Origin: Membranipora membranacea
Lineage: Eukaryota; Bryozoa; Gymnolaemata; Cheilostomatida; Membraniporidae
Direction of reading: 5' to 3'
Assembly: GCA_914767715.1 (NCBI GenBank)
Contig: OU612074.1
Span: 22,120,062-22,184,061 of the forward strand
DNA: 64,000 nt
A program made the translations under genes and the position numbers. The notes below the pieces were generated by a model. It worked only from the letters and a program-made list of their open reading frames with translations, was not told the DNA's origin and made no database searches. Position 1 is the first letter of the stretch. Each line of letters starts with the position of its first letter. Shown one piece after another: positions 10,697 through 23,343 of this stretch.

Positions 10697-13600
10697 CAGC
10701 ACCAAACAGAATAACACAGATGTACCTATAAATCATATTTAGACTTAATTAAACCTAGAAATGATACAAAATACAAAGTAAATCTTAAATACTTTCTTAT
10801 AGTGAAACACAGCGTTGGACTGTGTTCATCACAAATTATTTTACCTAACCAAATTTCTGTAAAATTTTATTTTTTAAAATAGATCATTCGTCAGGATAAC
10901 TGAAAAACTAAACAAACTAAAATTGAAACCAGTGCTCAGCAGAGTCACACTTGCACATTGTACATTAGTTGTTCTGCTTGCCGCTGAGCTCTTCTTGATT
11001 ATTTTCTGTCAGAATAATCCATAGTAACATATCCGAAGTTATAATATTGTCAGTCACTAAGTCTAACTGAGCGACTACCACTACCACGGAACCATAAACC
11101 CAGGACCATTATTCGTTCTGAAAATAAATCACGCAAATATTATCTTGTAATCGACAATAACCCTAAAACAACACCCAAAACCAACAAATTACACCCGTGA
11201 CCCAAAACACAACTAACCCCCTGAAAACCGATGAAGATTGTAAAGCTGACACTACATCGACAAGATACTATTGAATGAAAGTTTCGGTGCAGTATCTTTG
11301 ATATCAATATAGCTGGTCCATACTGCCAAGTAATCTAAATTAAAAAGTGGGACATTTTAATTTACAGCGATACTGAATCGCATCGCGGTGATTCCTTGGT
11401 GTGAAGCACCCGAGCAATCGACCTGGGGTTTATCGGATGGTGTGAGCACCTCAACCGAGTCTGGGATGCCGCTGATACTCTAAGACTGTTTCTAGCAACT
11501 TGGAAGGGCTAAAAACGCAGAGTTAATCCCAATTATTTTGCAAGTATGGCATGCATGAGCCGGTCTACTGCATGTACAATTCAAATGATTTAGTCTGCTT
11601 AGTAACTCGCCCGAACAAGCTGTTAGCTGTATTTTTGGAGTTGTTTACTCAGTGATAGAGAGATTGCAACTCCCAGTACATGGAAAACGATTTAAGTGTA
11701 AAACAGAACTTAGTTCCAATATTACCTTATTGTACACTTAATGATGATAATCACTGAGGACCCCTACAGAACAAAGCCTAATTATCATCGAAAAAAACCA
11801 CTGTTATAAGATCTGAACACATTGCATATTCCTGCTGTTTTCCCCTAGGAGAGTGAGGTTAAAACAGGACAGAAATATATCTAATAACACTAACTTCTTT
11901 ACTCATGATAATGATCTCAACAAAACAGTCACATTCACCTGGTCAAGTAATTGTGATACATTGTAATCAAGAGCTTTTCTTATTTAATTTGAAGGATTAT
12001 GAGACAAAAACTCGGTTGTTTTTTTAAGAACAGAAAAAGTTTTATCTGTTATTCTATTCTATTATTTCATGGTGGCAGAAATTACACATTTTACGTCAGA
12101 AATTAAAGGGGATCTAACAAATATTATTTGATTTATGACACTAGATGGAGAGCCAACCCAAGCTGAGAATTTAGCCTAAACAGTACTCGATATGAAGATG
12201 AAATGAAATGAACTTGTCAAGAAACTCAAAGATGGAAAGGTGAATTTGAGACGAGGCACTCCTTTCTGTGTAAATCAGGAAAGGTAGCTTTTTTGTCAGA
12301 AAAATTTTCTTGCGTTTGCCACGCCCATAAAAATAGTATTGTCTTGGTGAAGGTATCATAACTGCTTCCTTAAAAGACTTCCTAAAATCCTTTGCCCAAA
12401 TCATAAAGAATATCTTCTCTTTTCCATACAGGGTAGAGCTTCAAAAAGAAGATTGCATACAAAGCAACCGAAAGCTAAAACTCCTAAAAAATTGTGAGCG
12501 GGTAAAAGATGTGGACAGCAGAGTCAACAGAACATGTCCTCAGCACCCCTCCTCATTCACCCAATCAGTCTATTGATCAAATGCAGGCCTCCGGATGGAC
12601 CCGTGGTATGGCCAACTTTCCACTTCCTGAGATATCAAGAAAACTGAAAGGCAAAAGGAAACAATAACAGTCCAGTGATAACTCAAAGCATCGCTTACAA
12701 AATTTCACTAGATTTTATGCTTGCAGTAGCTCTGTAAACTATTCTCACTGTGATCATAAGGTTTTGAGTTCATTGCTACTCAAACTGACCAACAGGCTCT
12801 GAAGAGACAAAATTATCAAGTTACAGCAGTTTCATGAAATCTGCATACATTTAGAGGAGCCAGTCTCATGGAATCTGCATCAGCATACATTTAGTTTGTG
12901 TTTATTAGTGAACTGAAAATAAAATTTTTCATATAATTGTTCAATCATGTTTTTAGTATCTCTACAGTTATTCAAATGTATTATTGAATACTTCAAGAAT
13001 TCCTTAGGAAGTTCTGCAGTTGTGAAGTTCATAGAACGTCTCTTCATCTATGAGGTGTTCTACCACTTCACTACCACTTCTGGAAAACTAATTTTGTAGA
13101 GCTTAGGTTTTTCGGTACATTTGCGCTCAAAACCTAATGGTGAGCTATTAATACCCGTCATTGGCAAATAATGCACCTGTTCTTGTGCATTTACCAGTTC
13201 TCAGTTACTGTCATGTTGATCGTAATTGACAATTGAGAAATTTTTCAGAGTCGTTCACTGGTTTAGTGAAAGAGATTCCCTGACACATTGAATATGTCCT
13301 TGCATTTTGTACAGGCAATAACATTTCTCGGATCTTTGACAAGTTGGGAGTTGTAGGCCTACTTCCTGCAGGCTTAGTAAGACAGAAATCTTTGTATGCA
13401 TCATATCAAATTTCTCCAAAATATCGAGGACATCCATTAAATGATTTGGGGGGCGCACAGCCTATAAGCCCTTGGGGTATATCAATCTCACTCCTGGTCT
13501 CCATATATAATCACACATGGAATTTCATTGTCAGGATATGCAGTTTTTGCCTTTTGGTTAAATATATTCCTTCTTTATTCATCTCTCTATAATGTATTCA

Positions 13601-13990
13601 ATATAGCTAGAGCAAGTGATAAAGTCAGTTTTTGTCACCCAAGCAAAAGAGCAGTGGCTCGAGGAAAAGTTTACATTAACAAATGTTCCTATAATGACAG
13701 GTCATCCAATGAACTGGGGCTTGGAATGAACATATTCACCAAGGTAAATGGTGAAGATGCTAATCTCCAAATGCAAACCAAAATGTTTCTATTTCACTAT
13801 CTGTTACATCAACTGTTTTTCAATCTGAAATGCTTGCAATAGCCACTGCTGCTGCTGTTTTCAATTATATCTGATAGCAGGTCAGCGTCAGTCTCTTCTC
13901 AAAATCCAGCAATAAGAACTAAGACCAAACTTAACTGTATGAAAAGTATAAACCAACTGGCCCAAACTAACCATTTAGACCTCTTATGGT
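10697..13990. other. No supported gene
   Basis: Short ORFs only, none with recognisable motifs or paired splice sites. Includes a G/C-richer patch at about 11380-11480 of unknown nature. Confidence 0.45.
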
Positions 13991-13993
13991 TGC

Positions 13994-15031
13994 CTGGTCG
14001 CTGTCTGGTACTGTCTGAGGAAGCGTGGAGTTCCAGAGACATATGACAGTGTAATTAAAGACATGTACAAGGACTGCAACACATCAGTTGTGACAAGTGT
14101 AGGTGAAACAGGTGAGATTGAGATAAAAGTAGGATTACATCAAGGATCTGCACTTAGCCCTTTCCTTTTCATAATGATCTTGGATGTCATCACCGAGGAT
14201 ATTCAGGAGGACACGCCGTGGGCAATGCTGTTTGCTGACGACCTTGTTCTCTGCGATGAAACTAGGGGGAGGATGGAAGATATACTGGAGTACCGGAGGG
14301 GGTGTTTAGAAGAAGCAGGATTAAACGTGAGTAGGCCAAAGACAGAACATCTACCGCCAGCCGGAAACTTACAAAGGATAGAAATGAAGAAGTATGATGG
14401 AGAAGGTTCAACTGATCTGCCGCAGGTAACAACATTCAAATACCTGGGAACCACAATAGATCAAGAGGGAGGATGCGGAATAGAAATTGCAAGGAGGATA
14501 GAGAAGGCATGGAATAGATGGAGAGAGCTGACAGGAGTGCTTTGCAATAAAAAAATTCCCACCAAGCTCAATGTTCTATTGTACAAGACAGCAATAAAAC
14601 CTACACTGATGTATGGAAATGAGATCTGGCCACTGACTCAAAGACAAGAAGACAAGATAAGTGCAACTGAGATGGGGATGCTCCGGCACATTTATAATAT
14701 AGACTGGGAAGAGCACAAAACAAATGAAAGTATAAGGGAGGAGGCCAGAAAAGAAGCAGTTGCAATAGGTATGAGGAAGAGACGTCTTCAACGGTATGGA
14801 CCTGTACGCAGGAGAGATAGGAAGGAAGATATTAGAATGGTGGCTGAGATGAGAAAACAGGGAAAGAGAAAGAGAGGGAGGCCAAATAAAAGATGGATGG
14901 ATACAGTGGAGGATGACATGCTGAGATGGGGCCTCTCAGTTGAAGATGTTGATGAAAGAATCAGATGGCATTCTCTGATAGAACTTGGTGCCCTGCAGGA
15001 CCGCCACCCATCCCGTAACACGGCGGACTAG
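13994..15031 (+). mobile_element. RTE-type LINE reverse transcriptase, 5'-truncated
   Basis: A continuous reading frame from about 13994 to the stop at 15031 (first ATG 14063, 322 aa from there). It starts abruptly inside the RT domain (LRKRGVPETY). It then shows GLHQGSALSPFLF (RT block B), FADDLVLC (catalytic block C), KTEHL, FKYLGTTI, and the long basic C-terminal part with RRLQRYGPVRRRDRKEDIR and KRGRPNKRWMDTVEDDM characteristic of RTE-like LINEs. Endonuclease and N-terminal RT are absent, so this is a typical 5'-truncated insertion. The frame is undamaged, which suggests a fairly recent insertion, but the protein cannot be functional alone. Confidence 0.88.
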
Positions 15032-15490
15032 GTGAGAAGGGTGAGATGGGTGCCTGGTCACACAGGTATCCAGGATAATGAGCGGGCTGATGAACTCGCT
15101 AACATTGGTGCGGCGCTTGACACCATGGGTCCTGACCCTGTCCCTCCAATTCCTTTAAGCTACATAAAAGCTTAAAAAAAGCAATGGATGCAGGAACAGG
15201 TGCATTCAGAATGGCTCAACACCAAAAAATGCAAAGCCAATAAGGAATTTTTGCTCACCCTGAATATGAAGAGCCTTTTCAAAATTACCAAATCAACACA
15301 AACCACTCATCTCACACACAATCAACACAATCACAGGCCATGGACAGTTCAGTTCAGTTCAGTTCAGTTCAGTTCAGTTCATGTTCTGGTTATGGTGCAA
15401 ACTTGGATGACCATATCCACTATGTTTACCATTGTCCCAAATACAGTTGCATAAGGCAATTTCGAAAAACCACTGGATAAACTAACTATC
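15032..15490 (+). mobile_element. Second LINE fragment: RNase H end and CCHC zinc finger
   Basis: Directly after the RTE stop, the frame reads RWVPGHTGIQDNERADELAN, the C-terminal RNase H motif of Jockey/I-type LINEs. It continues through a broken frame to CSGYGANLDDHIHYVYHCPKY, the CX..HX..C zinc-finger tail of such elements. A stop at about 15170 and the AGTTC microsatellite at 15346-15380 disrupt the frame. It belongs to a different LINE clade from the RTE fragment it abuts. Confidence 0.7.
15346..15380 (+). repeat. Pentanucleotide microsatellite (AGTTC)7
   Basis: Seven perfect AGTTC units lie within the RNase H/zinc-finger LINE fragment and replace the region linking the two domains. Confidence 0.95.
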
Positions 15491-18217
15491 ATCCAGGAAA
15501 CCAAAATCGCATCAAGGTCCTAGATCTTGTTGATAATCATTAGATGCAAGAGCAAACTTGCTTTCCGGGGCCTCTGAATACTATGGTTACCTGCGCCTGT
15601 ACTCTGATAATACAATCATGTTGTACTATCCCCCATTGAAGACAAGACAAATAGCTTGATCAACATCTTTATGCAGTAGAAAGAGTATTCAATACCACAA
15701 GTTGTCTTCTTTTAGGTCAATGACAGGGCAACTCCAAAAGATTTTGTACTTGCTTGCAATTTTTTCTTATTCATACTCATATGTAGGATATAAAGATCAT
15801 TAAGAGCCACAATATAATGATAGCTGCTATATTTTATCTTCCACAGTGCAATCTGCTAATTTCCCAGGTCCATTGTTTCAGTTCATTAATAAGGACAGGT
15901 TTTTTCTTGTAGACATATAATACTTTTTTTGTTCTGGCTGCAATTTTGTTTTGATTTGTCATAATATTATTACCAACTAACATTGCATGAGTCTCATTGA
16001 TTCAGTATTTTAGGTGACTCGTCATGTAAAACAACCAATAGATCTGATAAGGAACTAAAATTCTGGTTAGGTATTGGACACTCTATCGATGAAATCTTTC
16101 CCGCTAGAATAAAATCAATAACATGTAGAACTTTCATGGATAAAACCACCAGGGATCTCCGCAATGGCCCACGTAAGGTTCAATGACCCTACCAGATACG
16201 CTGTGGTGATGAGGTGGCAGAGATGGAAACTAACTAACTAGCTAACTAGCTACAAAACGTTGAGATCTGGCAAACAGTTAGTATGCTTGCTATCCACTGC
16301 AAGGAGATTGATGAGGCAGGAGCCAATGGTTCGTGTCCATCAGAGGAAGCTTCCTACTTTGATCGTTAGCGTCCGTAAAATTATAAATGAATATCCGAGC
16401 TGCTATTAAACAAAAATAAGGGGGTTCATCACATGTTCCATTGAGCTTTTACAACAAATTTGGGAGCTGACATCATATTCAAGTACAACATAGTGCCTGA
16501 CCACCCGGTAAACAGTTGTTAACATCCTGAGCGCCATCTCATAAAAATTATTACAACACCTATTTAAATGTTTAAGTGTCCGCTGTCAACAGGATGAGCC
16601 ACAAAATGAGCACACTGAGGGAGATAAGTGATAACTGTAAGACAAACATACCGTGAGAAATCCCCGACAGTTTGAGGAAATATCATCTTGTGATTCAAGG
16701 ATTGTGTTACAAGAATTAAGATGTACCCCACAGTAAATTACCTGATAGTTCAATAGTTACCTCAATAGTTGAGTCATCCTCGTAACCAGGCCCAACCCAA
16801 ATCATGTAAACAATAGTTTCTAACACAGTGGCTGGATTCTGTTTGTCAACGTGATGACATTGTATCTATTTTTATAATACAGGGTTATTGTACTCCAGAT
16901 TTTCAGAAGATACATTGTTTGCAATGAAACTTAGGCTCAGAATATACCTGGAAAAAATTTAATCCTACAATGATAGCAGTGTTTGTTTTCATATTAGCAA
17001 TGCACACAAGGAAGGCTTTGTAAACTAAAAATGCTGATAAAATATGCACTGTATTAACTCATTGCATAGAAGTCTGTTAATAAATCCATCTAGTGTCCGC
17101 TGTCATTACAGGCAAGGTGAGATTTTACAGCCTTTGTCTGAATATACAACCAGTTAGTACTGATTTTTTTCAAAAACTGTGTGATAACTTTCATTGAGGA
17201 GACAGACCATTTTGCTGAGACAGAATTCCACCACCTTAAATTAAGGTAAGCAAGTTTACATGTTACCGACCTTACCCTCCCTCTTCATTGGCATCTTGCA
17301 TTCCATGAGATAATAATGTAACTTTATCATCTGACATAATTACTCTGCGAAGCTAATATAATCTGCCAAACATCACCTCTATATTTCTGCGCTTAAATGT
17401 CATCGTGTAAGCTTCATTCACCTTGTCACAAATATGCCGCCTTTTTAGATAATACTATTTTGAAAATTCAAAAGTTAGGCATAGCTGAACCAAACTTGAC
17501 GATATTGTATGCAGGGCCGTAGTTTATAGAAGAGATCTTGGTTGGTGTTTTTAAGGGGTGTGTAAGCCCCACCTGTTTGGTCTCGGGCCAAGCTCCATCC
17601 AATAAAACACATACAGGTATATTAAAAGCTTACTTTGAATTTGACGATTGAATTTAAATATTTGGAGCCCACGTCATGAAGCTAACTAGGGGAGGCAGTG
17701 CCTCCCTGCCTCCCCCCCCCCCCGGGTTTGTATGATGACTGCTTGACACACTTGTCACAAGATAAGATGAAGATATGACACCTCTGTTTTTATGCACACA
17801 GGTGGATGATGTCAACAAATTTTCCTTTTCAACAACCAAGCACACCAAAAGCTTTATTAACTATTTTGACCCCCTCACTACTTTGTGGGCGGTCTGATCG
17901 TTAAAAATACTGGTGCAATGATTAGTTGGCATCCTCAGGTTAAAATAAAACACACACACCAGGTAACAAGTCGAGAGGTGTGTCCCAAAAGTATCATTCT
18001 AAGATTAAATGAGTTACTAAAGGTTAGATGTGATGACAGCGGCGCTCCTTTTTTAGGCAATATGCTCATCGTATACAAATATTCTCATTTTTTCCTCCTG
18101 CCAGTTTATAGCCATAGTTTACACTGCATTATAATTGAACCGGCACACCGACACTGATCACACAGGAGGGAAGGCTGACTGTAACATAGAGACTACCTTG
18201 TCTGATTCTTTGAGCCA
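15491..18217. other. No supported gene
   Basis: AT-rich spacer. Contains an AACT/AGCT simple repeat at about 16230-16252, a 17-nt hairpin palindrome GGGAGGCAGTGCCTCCC at 17690-17706 followed by a run of C at about 17713-17723, and a patch at about 17515-17600 that looks like repeat sequence. No exon seen before the receptor gene at 18218. Confidence 0.45.
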
Positions 18218-21200
18218 ATGCTGACCATGTGGATCAGATTATTCTTACTAACACTGCTGCCGGTTTATGTCTCAGGTAAGCAATACACAGCTAAATCTGC
18301 TTTCAAATTTTTGGCTCCTCTCAATGCCATACACCCTGTGTGTCAGTACACAGCTACCAGGGAGGGTGCGGATATCATGATTAAAGCAAAGGGATAAAGC
18401 ATGACATAGATTGGGTTTCTTCATTGTTTAATTGACAGGTAGTAAACAGCTAGGTTAACTTCATTATTAAGGCAGGTTAACATGCGCTGTGCATTGCCAC
18501 TTAAACACACAGTTACACTTTTAACTGTTTACGTTAGATCTGATAAGTTTGTTTTAACTGAGAGGTCAACCGTTCCAAAATGGAAGTGTTGAGAGATAGC
18601 TATAAACCGACTCAGTTAGGCATAAGTAGTACAAATACCTACAGTAATGGCATAAGTAATGTTCCTAAAGTGTTCGAATAGGCATATCAATTTCCTTTGA
18701 GTTTTAGCTTTATCTATTTGATCTTTATATTTTTGTTATGTACTGCTGACAAAAGAGATTGTAGTAATAAGATGCCATTATGTTTTTGTACACTATTGTG
18801 TAGCATTTTGAAAGTATTGGGCCATGAAACTAGTCCCATGCGGCTTTGATTCACATAATACATTTATTTTTGTGTTGATAGTTAAATACAAAGGAATTCT
18901 ACTCAGAATTTAACCCCCACCATAGTCAGCCATTACAAATCACTATTCGATGACAGCTAGAATCAAAAACTTTTGCCGGATATCGTTTTAGGTTTTTACA
19001 GTCCAGTCATGATGCACCTGACAACCCAGTGAGTTATCTACCCCATACCTAAATATCGTTATCATACCATTATACGGGGTCCTATAAGCGCTCAAATTGA
19101 TTGATATATTTTTATCAATTTTGTTTACAGCTTGGGAATTGAGAGTTGTCTCATCATCGAACAATACAGACCTTTTCCAGATTAACTGCTCATCCGGAAA
19201 CCTTACACACGCGGAGCAGCTTCTCTGTGACTTATACAGCGATAAAGAGGCAGATGATTGTCCACAAAATTCCACAAACCTGTGCACTGTGTATGTGTCT
19301 AAAACTCTGCAGGAAAGTCATGCGCCATTACCGATCACTCGACCAGTCATAGAAAATGGGTGAGCTTGGGATTCTAATCTTTTTTGCGTATATGACTTCT
19401 ATTTGAGCAAAGACCTTAAATTTCAAATATAAATACTCATAACTTTTACTCATAACTGTTGAATCATATTTTGTAAAAGGCGATGGTAATGAATTTGTAA
19501 GCTAACTCACCACTTCCCCTCTCATCCCATAAGACCATCACCTCCCCCTCTCAGCCCACAGACCATCACCTCCCCCTCTCAGCCCACAGACCATCACCTC
19601 CCCCTCTCAGCCCACAGACCATCACCTCCCCCTCTCACCCCACAGACCATCACCTCCCCCTCTCACCCCACATACCGTCACCTCCCCCTCTCACCCCACA
19701 TACCATCACCTCCCCCCTCTCACCCCACATACCGTCACCTCCCCCTCTCACCCCACAGACCATCACCTCCCCCCTCTCACCCCACATACCATCACCACCA
19801 CCTATGCAATATCATGTGTCATGGATCTGACATAGCAAATTGCAGGTTTTGCTAGCTTAACAGGTAACACATAAAACATAAGGACATTGGGATTACTAAC
19901 ATGGCCATGTGAAAGTTTTTCAGGACATGATTATTTCTCTGTTTTAGTGAGTATGAGGGGATGACTCCTGGACATGTTGCAGCTGTAGTACTCTGTGTAC
20001 TATTATCTGTTGGGATAGTAGCTCTTGCTGTTGTATTGTACGCTCTCAACCAAAGGTATGATGATAATAAATCCTCTGTACAACTCTAAATATTGCCTCA
20101 AACATTATACTGCCTCATTTTATTACCTTCTTACCGAATCGTTACGGCGAACAAAAGCCATGACGTTGACTTGTTGTAACCCATTCTTGTTGATAGAGTT
20201 CACCCACAGCATCAGCCCTTGAGAATTTGAAATCTACTCGTAAGACTAATTTGATTATCAAAGAGTATATTTATTCACAGACAGAAAAGTTACATGAACT
20301 CACTAGATAGAACCAAAACAAATCGGATGGTTCACTCTGAAAGCAAAACTGCATTCACCAACATTGACAGTAAGTGTAAAAATCATGAGTTTTTGCTGAC
20401 CTGAACTGAACCATGCTTGACAAATTTATCTATCAGTTGTGGTTCAGTCCAATCCCTAAAAAGCTCTAGGGAAGTTCAGTAGGACGATGGAACTCAATTT
20501 TCTCCTCCTGGGGGTAGGCTTGAAGAGATCAGAAAATGGCCGATCTCGTTTTCCATTTAGTGGAATGCTACAAAAGATTTTGTAGTTTCTTGTTGCGATT
20601 TCCTCCTTCCCGTCGCATCTTAGAACAAATTTGATCATGTTTGCCTGTATTTCGGTTGCTCTCCCTACACTGTGGCCTAACAGAGAAAGGGGGAGCAACT
20701 CCAAATGCTAGAAAACTTGATAAACTTGGTCTAGTGACTACTACTTTAATTTGATAACTAGTGACATTGAGTACCATTTCTTTGGAAAACTATATCAGGA
20801 CAAATTTACTTTGCTCGATATATAAGGCATACTCAAAATTAAATTAATTTTTGACTGTTTTCATGATATTTCAAGTCTTTGTAAAAATAAATTTTGTTGT
20901 AGTTGAGAAAGCCGGTGAGATAAATCCTGCCTTTGAGGTTGAGAACGAGGAAGTGTACTACTCTCCTGTACCAGATAGTAACCATATCCCTGTCATAAAA
21001 CCAGAACAGGACACCAAACTGAACAGTGCACCTCCTACAGTGAGTGGGGAACACAACAACAACACCACAGACCAAGGATTCGTCGAGGACGCATCACAAG
21101 ATGTCTATGAACCAGTTGATGTTGTAGACGATCAGATTAATATGAGAGGTGTAAGCACGAGAAAATTCCAGAAGAAGAATTCTAAAGATGACCTACATCA

Positions 21201-21707
21201 GCAAGGTGGTGAGTTTGTAGTTACAGCAGATCCTTTAGCAATAAGACAATACCGTAAGCATTATTATATTATGATGTGTGTTTGTCAAAACGTAGTTTAA
21301 ACGCTCAAAATGTGACGGGATAGCTGGTAGTAGCGTTTTATTGCTACCAGTTAACCCTTCACAGTTTTAGAGGGTTTAAATTTGTCAAATTGAGTCATTT
21401 TTTGATAAAGTTTCAATTGGCAACCGCTGGACTTTTATCTGAAATGCAAATGTTTTCTGGAACCTCAATTCATGAGCGGCTACGAAATTCCCTGACTAAC
21501 GTCATTTACATTTTTCATGCATATCTTTTTTCAGATGATAAAAAACCAGCAGCTGCGATTAGACAGGACACTTTATATGATGAGCCGTGGGACTCTAATA
21601 TGATATCAGTAGTGATAGACTCTGTGATTAATCATCATCAGGCTCACCAGAGAGAGACTGAACACCTCTCACAAGTCCTCGAGGAAGAAAACAGGGGAGA
21701 AGTGTGA
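18218..21707 (+). CDS. Type I single-pass receptor-like protein with tyrosine motifs
   Basis: Six exons: 18218-18275, 19131-19359, 19948-20055, 20281-20369, 20903-21253, 21535-21707. All have GT-AG borders and consistent phases, giving 335 aa. Residues 1-19 are a signal peptide (start at the first of two nearby ATGs). The ectodomain, about 20-105, has four cysteines and four N-glycosylation sequons (NNT, NCS, NLT, NST) and matches no fold I recognise. One membrane helix lies at about 106-128, encoded by its own exon. The cytoplasmic tail of about 205 residues is polar and acidic, with tyrosines in EVYYSPV, DVYEPVD and TLYDEPW contexts, like SH2-docking sites, and a glutamate-rich C-terminus. 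It lacks a kinase or other enzymatic domain, so I infer an adhesion or signalling co-receptor. The ligand is unknown. A poly(A) signal follows at 21789. Confidence 0.82.
19505..19797 (+). repeat. 28-bp C-rich minisatellite in receptor intron 2
   Basis: About ten copies of a 28-bp unit with the core CATCACCTCCCCCTCTCA. Later copies vary CAGAC to CATAC and gain one C. The plus strand is nearly G-free, so the minus (template) strand carries repeated GGGG/GGGGG runs that could fold as G-quadruplexes. Confidence 0.93.
21317..21357. repeat. Short hairpin with GATAGCTGGTAGTAGC arm
   Basis: GGGATAGCTGGTAGTAGC pairs imperfectly with GCTACCAGTTAACCC across an 8-nt loop. The left arm is also found at about 5968 and, inverted, near 8750. 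It lies in the last intron of the receptor gene. Confidence 0.55.
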
Positions 21708-21788
21708 CATGTAAATCACCAGGGAGTTTAAGACATTTGTCCCACGTCTAGAGCCTGGGCACATTACTAATAGGTCATACAACGTGTA

Positions 21789-21794
21789 AATAAA
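21789..21794 (+). terminator. AATAAA poly(A) signal of the receptor gene
   Basis: First AATAAA after the stop codon, 82 nt downstream. The distance fits a short 3'UTR. Confidence 0.6.
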
Positions 21795-21816
21795 CTATGA
21801 TTGAGTTATGTTCTTA

Positions 21817-21902
21817 CATTAAACCTACTGCCATGACATTAATGCTTACACATTGCCACATTAAACCTACTGCCATGACATTAATGCTTACACATTACCA
21901 CA
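21817..21902 (+). repeat. 42-bp tandem duplication
   Basis: Two almost identical copies with the core AAACCTACTGCCATGACATT, just beyond the receptor poly(A) signal. Confidence 0.85.
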
Positions 21903-23237
21903 CAGACGTTTGTTTTATACCAGAGGCAATCATTGTATTAATATTTTGTCCACAGCAAAGTTGTCCTCCCTTTGCTGGATAAACTCTGAGAAAACCTACC
22001 GCATTTCGCTTAGCCTCTCCAAATATTTCATACTTGGAGAGGGTGTGATCCCACCCTCCCTGCGTGAATACACAAATACCATGGCCTGAATTTTGAGTTG
22101 TCTTTCCTTTTCTTGGCCTTCAAGAGTCAAAATCAAACCTTTCCCTTCTCATCAGATGAGCAGCAGCTTACATAAAGGTACACGCTCAAAATTCCTCAGG
22201 CTGAAATTTTTTACACGATTAATCTTTTATGAATGGAGTTTGTGAAACGCTTAGCTTCATTTTATAGAGCTCTTCAGTGCTGATATCTTTCCTACCATTG
22301 ATTTGCGGGTGTTTGTTGCAATGTTGACTTGTTTTACCTTATTAATATATCAGAGAAGATTTGTTGTCTTTTTTTGTGGAAAATAAACAAAACATTGATT
22401 TAATAAGGGTCACCATAGTATATTGATTCTTTGTTAGTCATGCTCTGTAAATTGGCATTCCAAACTGGTTTATTATTGTGATATTGTTAATAAATCGAAA
22501 TTAAAAATTCGATATGCCTCATATTTCTCAATTATCATCTAAGCAGAATGTAAAATTCAGTTTACTCTCAGTGGTATCAGATGAGAATGAAATCAGAACT
22601 GCTAATATGGTGAACGTCCCACCGTCCATCCTAAAGACTACGCTGTTCACTCTAAATAAAATGCCCAATTGCACTTGTTGGACTCAACAAATATTTATTT
22701 CCTAAATTAGCAGTTCCTAAATGAAAACCCTGTGTGTGTCTCTCTTGGGGCCGGGGGTGATAACTTTGACGGTAGGAGAAGGGGGAAGTTCAGTAATTAA
22801 AGTGTAAGACCTTCAGCACACAAGATGTAGGTCACAAAACCAACATCAGTCCACTGACCACAGAACGTTTTATGGGGCGTGTGTAGCCTGAGCAAACTGT
22901 CGGGGGTGGTGGTACCACCTCCAACAGCCTGTCCAGGCTAGGATGTGTATGCTCAGACTATAGCCTTATCTAAAAAGCCTCTGAGATAAGGCTAGCTCAG
23001 ACTTGCCTGTAAAAATAAAAACATATTGGCAACATGTAAACAACAAGGCAACAAGTATTCTGCTGCCCATAGTATGGAAAGCAGCTTTTGGTTTGAGCCG
23101 TTGATTTCAACCAGTATTACTGTGACAAGTCTACTAAGACTGATTGGCTGGTCTCAGTAATTATGCAATCAAATAGCCAAAGTTCAAAGAGTCGAAGTTT
23201 GGGCCGACTGTATTTGGATTTGGAATCATGTCAACAA

Positions 23238-23343
23238 TAATCCCACAATGCATTATTCACAGCGAATTCCTTAGAAAATGTGATCAGCCTCAAAATAGTC
23301 ATTATTAGCTCTTTGAAGTCCTAACATTGCATTGTGGGATTGG
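23238..23343. mobile_element. MITE-like element, TIR AATCCCACAATGCA
   Basis: About 105 bp bounded by AATCCCACAATGCA and TGCATTGTGGGATT, perfect inverted repeats of 14 bp. Same termini as the element at 7645-7728, but the interior is different or strongly diverged. No coding capacity. Confidence 0.7.

Noticed and set aside
12171-12404. Minus-strand 77-codon frame as a gene
   Set aside because: No recognisable domain and no neighbouring exons.
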